Shown here piece by piece: positions 57,087 through 64,000 of a stretch of DNA of 64,000 nt. Where the stretch lies: assembly GCA_030762935.1 (NCBI GenBank), contig CM060897.1, forward strand, positions 116,036,676 to 116,100,675. The letters are read 5' to 3'. A program made the translations under genes and the position numbers. Origin of the DNA: Hymenopus coronatus. Lineage: Eukaryota; Arthropoda; Insecta; Mantodea; Hymenopodidae. Under the pieces are notes generated by a model. That model saw only the letters and a program-made list of their open reading frames with translations, was not told where the DNA came from and did not search any database. Numbering within the stretch: the stretch's first letter is position 1; each line of letters opens with the position of its first letter.

Positions 57087-58386
57087 CGAGGGGCATACTG
57101 AAAGTCACGAGCAACCCATTGTAAAAATGTAAATTTCAACAATGTAACGAAACGAATTGCAGGATCGTAATCTACAGACTTTAAGCCACATGTTGACATA
57201 TTGTGACGTCATTAGCTTCTATCACGTGACCACAGACGGTGTTTGAAAAATGGCTGACATTGATGTTTCGTTTCGACAGCATGCTGTCATTGAATTCCTT
57301 GTGAAAGAAGGAAAATCTGCTCCTGAAATTCATCTCAGACTTCAACGTGCGTATGGAGGTGTCTACATGGGTGCCAGCAGTGTTAGAAGATGGGTGAAAC
57401 ATTTCAAAGATGGAAACACGAGTCTGCAAAATGCGCCTCGTAGCGGGCGTCCTCGAATTGCCTCTACAGAACGCAACAAGGAAAGAGTTGATGAGCTCTG
57501 GCGTTTCACTGTGAATGAAATTGCTGCGCAACTTGGAATAGGACATAGTGCAGTGCAAGAAATGATCTACAGTTTGGTTTATCGAAAGGTCTGTGCCCGT
57601 TGGGTCCCCCGTTTATTGACTGAAGACCACAAACTTCAGAGAGGAACCATTGCACAAAACCTTCTTCAGAGATTTCATAATGAAGGTGATGAATTTTTGA
57701 CGTGTATTGAGACTCGAGATGAGAGCTGGTTCCATCACTATGAGCCAGAAACGAAACGTCAGAGTAACGAATGGCACCACTTGAACTCACCATCGAAGAA
57801 GAAAGCGAAGACAGTGCAGTCTGTAGGAAAAGTTATGGGAAGTGTCTTTTGGGATGCACAAGGTTGCATTCTGGTTGACTTTCTTGAACCTGGACAAACC
57901 ATAAATTCTGCCCGCTACATCAAAACACTTCTGAAGCTCCGTCGGGCTTTGCGTGATAAACGCCCTGGAAAGAGGATCATCCTTCAACAGGATAATGCGC
58001 GTCCGCATACTGCCCGTGCCACTATGGAAAAGATCAGGGCATTAGGGTGGGAAACTCTTCCACATCCTCCCTACAGTCCCGATTTGGCACCCTCCGACTA
58101 CCATCTTTTCGGTTCTGTGAAGGAGCAGATGCGTGGCCAACGCTACGAGACGCTGGAGGATATTTGGAAAGCAGTGCGTCAGGGTCTGCGGGCAGCTGGA
58201 ACGGAGTTCTATCACAAGGGCATTTTCAAACTTGTAGAACGATGGGAAAAATGTGTGCAAAACAATGGAGACTATGTCGAAAAGTGAAAGAAAGTCTGTA
58301 GATTATGATGGTGTACTTGGTTTGGCTTAAAAATAAATATTAAGATTGTAAAACAGTGTTGCTCATGACTTTCAGTATGCCCCTCG
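57087..58386 (+). mobile_element. Complete mariner transposon, 1,300 bp
   Basis: Terminal inverted repeats of 29 bases lie at 57087-57115 and 58358-58386 (outer end CGAGGGGCATACTGAAAGTC), with a single mismatch at repeat position 22. The element is flanked by TA on both sides (57085-57086 and 58387-58388), the target duplication of the Tc1/mariner superfamily. It holds one uninterrupted transposase gene with 163 bases of 5' and 99 bases of 3' non-coding sequence. The two near-identical ends and the open gene suggest a recent arrival. Confidence 0.96.
57250..58287 (+). CDS. mariner transposase, intact, 345 aa
   Basis: DDE-type enzyme that cuts the transposon at its inverted repeats and inserts it at TA; acts in the nucleus. 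Residues about 20-55 form the first helix-turn-helix, GRPR at 66-69 is an AT-hook-like linker, and about 84-110 the second helix-turn-helix. WVPRLL at 118-123 corresponds to the mariner WVPHEL motif. The catalytic triad is Asp157 (RDESW), Asp248 (QQDNARPH) and Asp283 (APSDYHLF), with 34 residues between the last two: the D,D34D signature of true mariner. YSPDLAP is at 275-281. Length is normal for the family, the start is the first ATG (57250), and the TGA stop is followed by AAATAAATATT. No stop or frameshift, so it may still be active. The subfamily is not determined. Confidence 0.96.
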   Translation: MADIDVSFRQHAVIEFLVKEGKSAPEIHLRLQRAYGGVYMGASSVRRWVKHFKDGNTSLQNAPRSGRPRIASTERNKERVDELWRFTVNEIAAQLGIGHSAVQEMIYSLVYRKVCARWVPRLLTEDHKLQRGTIAQNLLQRFHNEGDEFLTCIETRDESWFHHYEPETKRQSNEWHHLNSPSKKKAKTVQSVGKVMGSVFWDAQGCILVDFLEPGQTINSARYIKTLLKLRRALRDKRPGKRIILQQDNARPHTARATMEKIRALGWETLPHPPYSPDLAPSDYHLFGSVKEQMRGQRYETLEDIWKAVRQGLRAAGTEFYHKGIFKLVERWEKCVQNNGDYVEK

Positions 58387-58540
58387 TACATGTGAGTTAG
58401 AGAAAATAAGAATCAATTAAAATCCTTTGGATTCTGCATAAAACGTAAGTTTGAGAGGATTTGTTTAACTTTAGGTCCAATAAACTGCTATGTCAATTAA
58501 GGGGCCAAGATAGTGTGAACTTACGGAAATTGATCTTAAT

Positions 58541-58985
58541 CGGATTTACTCCATTCACATGAATTTCTCTACATCTCATTTACAAATGTGCACACACATA
58601 CACACTTATTTTTTTAAAATGAATTAAAAACATGTATTTACGGTGAAATATTGGTATAGAATTTTTAGATGGAATACAATACTTAAGCTTGAAAATCTAA
58701 AGATTCCTCGGTGTTTGTTATTACAGATGACCTCACGGGACAACGACCGTCAAGGAAGAAGACGACAGAATCAAGATGGTCGAAAGCTTGGATTTCTCCG
58801 ATTCCAATTTAACTCGGTTGCTATCCCGTAAAGACATCTGTAATACCTAAGCTATCTCCTATGTACATTCTACATATGTATTAGAGAAAGTAAAAATGAA
58901 TTAAAATCCTTTGGATTCTGCACAAAATGTTAAGTTTGAGAAGAATGGTTTAACTTCAGGTCTAATAAACCGATTTGTCAATTAT
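58541..58985 (+). repeat. Tandem unit B: same XR1 derivative without mariner
   Basis: Aligns with unit A over its whole length, including the post-tail flank to TGTCAATTA. It has about 46 extra bases around 58711-58757 (TGTTATTACAGATGACCTCA) absent from A. Its tail, TACATTCTACATATGTATTAG, shows the empty equivalent of the mariner target. Confidence 0.85.
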
Positions 58986-59653
58986 TATTTATTCTTTATT
59001 TTTGTTTATTTATTTAATTTGATGTATGCAATAAACTATATTCAGTTTCAGACTCATGGTACACTCAGTATTACAAGTATTTTCGACTACAGTTTACGGT
59101 AGCCTCCCGTTGACTGAAGCTTTGCATGGTAAATGAAAGCGTGAAGTTAGTAAGCTGAACGACGAGGCCTAGAGCAGGGTGGTTCCATCAATTATTTGTA
59201 GGTTGTGTGCAAAGTTCTTGGCCATAAACCAGGAGCAGCGCACCAAGAATAAGGAGAGCTTGTTTGTCCCAACTCTAAGTTAGCCTTAATTTAGATGTAG
59301 CATCTCCCCTGACAGAAACCGTCCTCATCATCACTTTTCATCATCAGTCACCAAGACTCGGGGTTTTCATCTTCATCTTGTATACAGCGCTGCATAAGGA
59401 TATCTAGCCTAGAGAACCGCCTGCGAAACAAGCAATACTATGGCTATGCTTTTCCTAAAAAAACAATAGAAGGTACGAGTAGGGAAGAACAAGAGAGTGG
59501 CGGTTGTGAAAGTCATTAGGTTAGACACTTATCATTAGGGATCGCATTTTGGGGACCGTTATCGGGATAGAATCTAAGTTAGCGCAGCATATGATATAGT
59601 TGTGATGTGTTGACCCTACAAAGAAAGCACAAACATTTGGGGGGAAAACATCT
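58986..59653. other. Unique sequence
   Basis: Nothing recognised. The right end of the second mariner may lie near 59610-59650, but no inverted repeat was found. Confidence 0.4.
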
Positions 59654-60240
59654 TTATTTCTCTACATAGTCTTCCTTCAGCTCTATACACTTTTCCCAGC
59701 GATGTTCAATAGCTAAGTTAGGTACCCTGTTTATAGTGAGAACTATCGAGGTCAGTAAATAGCCATCAACCTCAGACTCCACCTCTTAATTGTTGGCAAA
59801 TCTTCTACCACCAAGCCATTTCTTCAAGTTTGGTAACAGCAAATAATCAGAAGGGGCTAAATATGGCGAATAGGGAGCCTGAGGAAGCAATTCAAACTTT
59901 AGCTCGTTGATTTTGGCCATGCGATAATGGACGTGTGAACTGGTGCATTGCCTTGATGAAACAAAACTTTCTTTTTCGCTAAATGCGGCCGTTTTTGTTT
60001 GATTTCATCACTCAAACTCTGTAACAAGTTAGCATAATATTCGTCATTGATTACTTTTCCTTTTTAGAGATAAGGAAGACACATTATCGCGCGTGCGTCC
60101 TAGAAAACTGACGTCATGACCTCGCCTACAGATGGAACTGTCCTCGCCTTCTTTGAAGTTCGATTCTCCCCTTCCAATCTGGTGTTTTTATTGTTCCTTC
60201 GTCTCAGGTGTTGTGAAGTGATGGATCCAGGTTTCATCTA
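59654..60240 (-). pseudogene. Second mariner transposase, dead C-terminal half
   Basis: The minus strand reads SLDETWIHHFTTPETKEQ (first catalytic Asp), DEYYANLLQSLSDEIKQKRP, HLAKKKVLFHQGNAPVHTS, ELKFELLPQAPYSPYLAPSD, LKKWLGGRRF and ends HRWEKCIELKEDYVEK with a stop at 59654. The second catalytic Asp is Gly (HQGNAP) and YSPDLAP is YSPYLAP. Stops and frameshifts occur, and the N-terminal half is missing. Its sequence type differs from the intact mariner at 57087-58386, so it is another subfamily and not a decayed copy of that one. Confidence 0.85.
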
Positions 60241-60249
60241 AACTTAAGC

Positions 60250-60401
60250 TTTCTAAGGTTGGTACTTTTCACCATTGTTGTTGTTTGAAACAACAACCAC
60301 TATCTATACGTCAGGTCGGGTACTTCTGGGACAGCCACTGTAAAAGGAAAAATGGTGCAGTTTCTAAGGTTGGTGCTTTTCACCATTGTTGTTGTTTGAA
60401 A
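60250..60401. repeat. Direct repeat of about 41 bases, 111 bases apart
   Basis: TTTCTAAGGTTGGTRCTTTT plus CACCATTGTTGTTGTTTGAAA occurs at 60250-60290 and 60361-60401 with one difference. It borders the broken end of the dead mariner and may mark a local duplication. Confidence 0.85.
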
Positions 60402-61167
60402 GTCGTATTAGATCTTCAAAGGGCACTTAGATTTTTGGATCTGGAAGTTCTTTTGGTCTTTCAGCTTATTGCTTTTATTCTTCATTGGACGGGATTAAGA
60501 ATGTATCCCAGCATTTAACCTCTGCGCCATATTTTGAATGATTGAAATAGACACATATTGTACATCTACTAGTATGACAGGAGTACAGAAATCATTGTCA
60601 TATTTGGATTGAATGAATATATTCCTGAGTTCTGAAGCTATATGCAGTACTTTTTAGGATTTCTTTGAACCAGATATCACGATTCGTGACTCTTTTCCAT
60701 GTTTTTGCAATCTGTAATACGACTGATGCGGGTAACATAAATACAGAATATCTTAATTTTAATTTAAAATAAAGACTTAACTACATGTAGGGTATCGCCG
60801 GTAGGTACTGCCATTATCCCATCGTGACCTACTGGAGCTAACAGTTCTTGCCGTTTGAAAAGTTTATCCTTGAACCTTAGGAAACATTATTTAAACCCTT
60901 ACGAAACACAGTGAAGAAAAGCATACGAAAAGTACTAATCATGGTATGTGAACTCTTTAAAAATATGCTAAAGAAGAGGATATTTATGATGGATAGTCTG
61001 TAGGTTGAAGTAATCTGTTGTTTAAAGAAAAGTTGAAAACGCTTTAGGTTTTATCGTGAAAATTCCAATCACAGGGACCATTTTCATAACCCAGATAGAA
61101 GAGCATAGGACTTGGTTTGGTTATTTTCGGATTGTGGTACCGATCCTGGCTGTAAAAATGGATTTTT
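60402..61167. other. Unique sequence
   Basis: Nothing recognised. Confidence 0.4.
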
Positions 61168-61570
61168 ATTTTCTCTACTTCATAAATAATACTTAAGTGC
61201 AGAAGATATTGCATTCCGCCCAAAAATTCAACAGCAAGATTTCATTGGAAATACACGGTACTAATAAAAAAGTAGAAAAAGGACTGTGTGTGAGTGTGTG
61301 TGTGTGTGAGTGTTTGTGATCAAGGTAACTAAAAAAGGAAACATTTGTTAAACACCAAACTTTATATTTCAAATCAGGATCTTGCATGACACGACACGAA
61401 GGTTTTCAAGAAAATACGCTATTACAAATTACTTTTTAGATGAACAATTTACGAAAGTATAGATTTTCTAAAAGGTGGTTCTAATGAAATTCAAATGACA
61501 AATAAATGATGTATCTTACAAGTTCTAGGAACAGCCTCGGAAGTCCTTTTCATTCTAATAACTAAAAACT
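61168..61570 (-). repeat. XR1, tail half, reverse
   Basis: ATTTTCTCTACTTC, then CATTCCGCCCAAAAATTC, a GTGTGTGAGTGT tract, and onwards to ATTTTAACAGCCTCGG-like sequence. The hairpin is lost. Confidence 0.75.
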
Positions 61571-61594
61571 CTTTAAGATATAGACATAGTTACA

Positions 61595-62262
61595 ATTCTT
61601 AGAAAAGGTCCGTTTGCATGTGTGTAGTGTAGTGTGGTGATAGCATCAATCAAAATAAAAAAATGCCGGCTAAATACCAAATTAGTACTTAGGTTTAGTA
61701 TCTGCCAGGGATACGGCACGATTTACAAGAAAATCCATTTAAAAATGAATCTAAGGATTTCCATTAAACACATTATATTAAAAATACATTTATGACAAAT
61801 AAAATCTTGAATTTTCTGCGAATAGTCTCTAAAGACACCTTCATTCCGGAAGACTTTTGTATAACCGTAAGATTAATACAAAAACCTACCACAAAACATA
61901 TAAATCTCATTAAAACGCATAGTTTATGTCACTTACAATTTTTGTAGAATTTCCTACTCGAAAATATTAGTTATTATTGGTTTTAGTTTTAAACTAATTA
62001 AACATTTTTTCAAGCGGGATGTCAACTTTATCTTCATATCTCTTTTGTTTTTTGCCGGAAGTTCAAAAGATTTTAATTCTTTCAAATAGCGAAGAGCTTT
62101 TAAGAGATTTGACTATCGCTTTAACCCAGTGTATTTCCTTATTTGCATTCTACTTATAAGGAAGCAAGTAATAAGAAAAGGGAATGTATTTTAATTAGCA
62201 TGAAGTAGATAAAAGAATAACCTTTTGTAAAGAAGTGTTTGTATAATAGTTACAGAAAGTTT
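61595..62262 (-). repeat. XR1, reverse, divergent form
   Basis: AAAAGGTCCGTTTGCATGTG through the palindrome and AACCGTAAG to the head. Shares the ATATCTCTTTTGTTTTTTGCCG segment with the copies at 25168 and 63122. Confidence 0.75.
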
Positions 62263-62267
62263 AAAAA

Positions 62268-63117
62268 TCTGATGTGCTCCATTCACATGACCTTCTCTAC
62301 CTCTCTGTAACAAATTATTGTAAATAAACTTATTCTTCTGTCTACTTCATGATAATCCAGATAAACATTAGCAGAAATGGTCTTACTATTTAGTGTCTTA
62401 TAAGTAAAGACGAAATAAGCGGATACACTAAACTAAACCGACAGTCCAATGTTTTAAAATGTGGTTGCTATGGTATAGAATTCCAATTCTTTCTGTGACG
62501 GGGTGTTGACAAGTTCCAGTATGAGAAAAGTAGTAAGTGTTTTAAAACTGAAATCAATAACAAGGAATGTGTTAAAAACTGTCAACTCTAAGAAAAAAAA
62601 ATGCATATAACATAAATTGTGTGTTCTAACGAGTCATACATTTTTTGTCTATCTCTTTCGGTTTACCAGTTATGCAAAATTGCGCAAAATTCATCCAAAA
62701 TAAACATATTTTTATAGTCTATTCCCAGAAAATTCAAGATATGCATTTCATTTGTCATGTAAATATCTTTAATATACGAAATTTTAATGAAAATTGTAAG
62801 AGCCATTTTGAGGAAATCCAAGTTTTCGACAATTTTGCCATGTAAACGGTAATTGGAGGCGGTGGGGGGTTATGAAAATATTCGTGGCGCATCCTTGACA
62901 GATACTGAACTTAAATACCAAGTTTGGTATTTAACGGATATTTCGTTTTTGAACTATGTTGTCTACACACACACACACACGGACCTTTTTCTAGAATTTT
63001 TTTTTTTATTCCGGAGGTCCCAAAACATGTATTTGCGGTAAAATCTCGGTATCTAATTTTTGGTTGTAATACAATACTATTTCTATATACTGTGTATATA
63101 GCATGTGTAGAGAAAGT
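62268..63117 (+). repeat. XR1, full length, forward
   Basis: 850 bases, TCTGATGTGCTCC to GCATGTGTAGAGAAAGT, preceded by A5 and followed by A5. Confidence 0.9.
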
Positions 63118-63121
63118 AAAA

Positions 63122-63465
63122 ATATAGATTTCATTCATTACAATTTCGGAGATATTCATTGTTATTGGTTTATAGTTTTAAACTAGTTAAACTTTTCTCA
63201 AGCGGGATATCAACTAAGTTTCATATTTCTTTTGTTTTATTTAATGCAAATGAGGACCGAATTTTAATTATTTCAAATAATGATGAACTTTTAAGTGATT
63301 TGGTTACCGCTTTAGCCTAGTGTATTCTCCTTTTATTTATAAGGAAACAGATAATAAGACAATTTGTGTAGTGTTTATCCTGGTTAGCATGATAAGATAA
63401 AAGAATAATCAATCTATTATAAGAAAAGTTTGTGGAATAGCTAGAGAAAGGTTATGTATGTTACA
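63122..63465 (-). repeat. XR1 head half, reverse, divergent form
   Basis: AGATTTCATTCATTACAATT to TAGAGAAAGGTTATGTATG. Confidence 0.7.
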
Positions 63466-64000
63466 CACTTATATGATAAACGCGTGAGGTAAATTTCATA
63501 CAAATTTAGGGAAATAGTGTTTAGAAATACCTAAGCAGTGTTACAATGTTATGTCAGAGAATATTCGCTGCAAAGCACCAATTTAACACACTGAGCACTT
63601 CACCTCAAACGCGAGGCAAGGTAAATGTGCCGCCCACTAACGATTTATAGCCTTCCCGTTTCAACACCTGACCAGAATTCATATCGATGGTAAACCAAAA
63701 TGTTCTGCTAAATACCCTACTCAAATACTACGCTTAACTCTCCATACACTAAAATGAATGGTAATAAACCCTATGTGTTTAATTATAGTAAAATAATTAC
63801 TTGTTAGGATTATTGTCTAACTCAATTTACTTTCTCTATCATGTACACCCTGTGCACGGAAATGAGCTGATGCTGTTTGTGTCTTTTGGTGTATCTCTTT
63901 ATTTAATTTGGGGAAGCTTTACAACATTTGTGTTCCATGTCAGTCCTGGGTGTGCTAATCTTCTATTGGTTTGTATTCAAGTTCAGCACAAGCACTGACC
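63466..64000. other. Unique sequence with one XR1 tail scrap
   Basis: TTTACTTTCTCTATCATGTAC at 63826-63846 resembles the reverse XR1 hairpin end. Otherwise nothing recognised. Confidence 0.45.

Larger units (their letters stand above)
56791..58500 (+). repeat. Tandem unit A: short XR1 derivative plus flank, split by mariner
   Basis: XR1 head (TCTGACGTGCTCC), a deleted middle, the TTTCCGGTGAAATATC block, then an extra segment not in other XR1s (CAAGATGGCCGAAAG, TTGGATTTCTCCGATTCC), then the tail. The tail reads CCTATGTACATTT before the mariner and CATGTGAGTTAGAGAAAA after it. About 95 flanking bases (CCTTTGGATTCTGC) are also shared with unit B. Confidence 0.85.

Noticed and set aside
58047..58301. 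Other open frames overlapping the mariner gene on both strands
   Set aside because: Shadow frames of the D,D34D transposase.
879..63159. Dozens of 60-130-codon open frames with recurring peptides such as PKTYISGEISVSNFW and FELSCSQTHTH
   Set aside because: They are translations of the XR1 repeat in different frames and on both strands. They recur in sense and antisense, begin and end at random, and do not preserve one frame between copies.

Overview
The window looks like repeat-dense, AT-rich intergenic or heterochromatic DNA from an animal, most probably an insect or other arthropod. The grounds are an intact mariner transposase with matching terminal inverted repeats, several tRNA-derived SINE-like elements, decayed non-LTR retrotransposons, a BED-finger hAT fossil, a Tc1/mariner-type fossil, and long microsatellites. 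I could not support any host gene, rRNA, tRNA gene or prokaryotic feature. The species cannot be named from sequence alone.

The main content is one interspersed repeat, provisionally called XR1 here. It is about 0.85 kb, does not code for protein, and occurs in dozens of full or partial copies on both strands. By eye it makes up roughly 30 kb of the 64 kb. In its forward orientation it starts TCTGATGTGTTCCATTCACA (the 'head') and ends in a hairpin around TATGTACATA followed by GTAGAGAAAGT (the 'tail'). Full copies sit between runs of A (or T on the other strand). Three copies interrupt recognisable fossil coding regions: a LINE at 32832-33697, a Tc1/mariner-type transposase at 35313-36526 and a BED/hAT transposase at 49114-49946. 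These fix the element's ends and indicate an A5/T5 target. The XR1 head has also been amplified into a 13-unit minisatellite (38743-39505), and two XR1 halves are fused head-out into an inverted repeat of about 1.27 kb (41700-42968).

Layout: 0-11 kb, unique AT-rich DNA and mostly broken XR1 copies. 11-17 kb, an LTR-like promoter region, a SINE, one full XR1 and two LINE fossils. 17-26 kb, full XR1 copies, a TTA microsatellite and a second SINE copy. 26-31 kb, LINE fossils, one split by XR1 sequence. 31-37 kb, XR1 copies in a LINE and in a Tc1/mariner-type fossil, the latter XR1 itself hit by a GC-rich SINE with a perfect 15-bp target duplication. 37-44 kb, XR1 clusters, the minisatellite and the inverted repeat. 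44-50 kb, tRNA-like SINEs, LINE fossils and the hAT fossil. 50-57 kb, XR1 copies, one with an LTR-like insertion. 57-61 kb, an intact mariner inside one unit of a tandem duplication, and a dead second mariner. 61-64 kb, more XR1.

The sequences form a nested record rather than a pathway: LINE, hAT and Tc1-type fossils are oldest, XR1 landed in them, and SINE, LTR-like and mariner insertions landed in XR1 or its derivatives.
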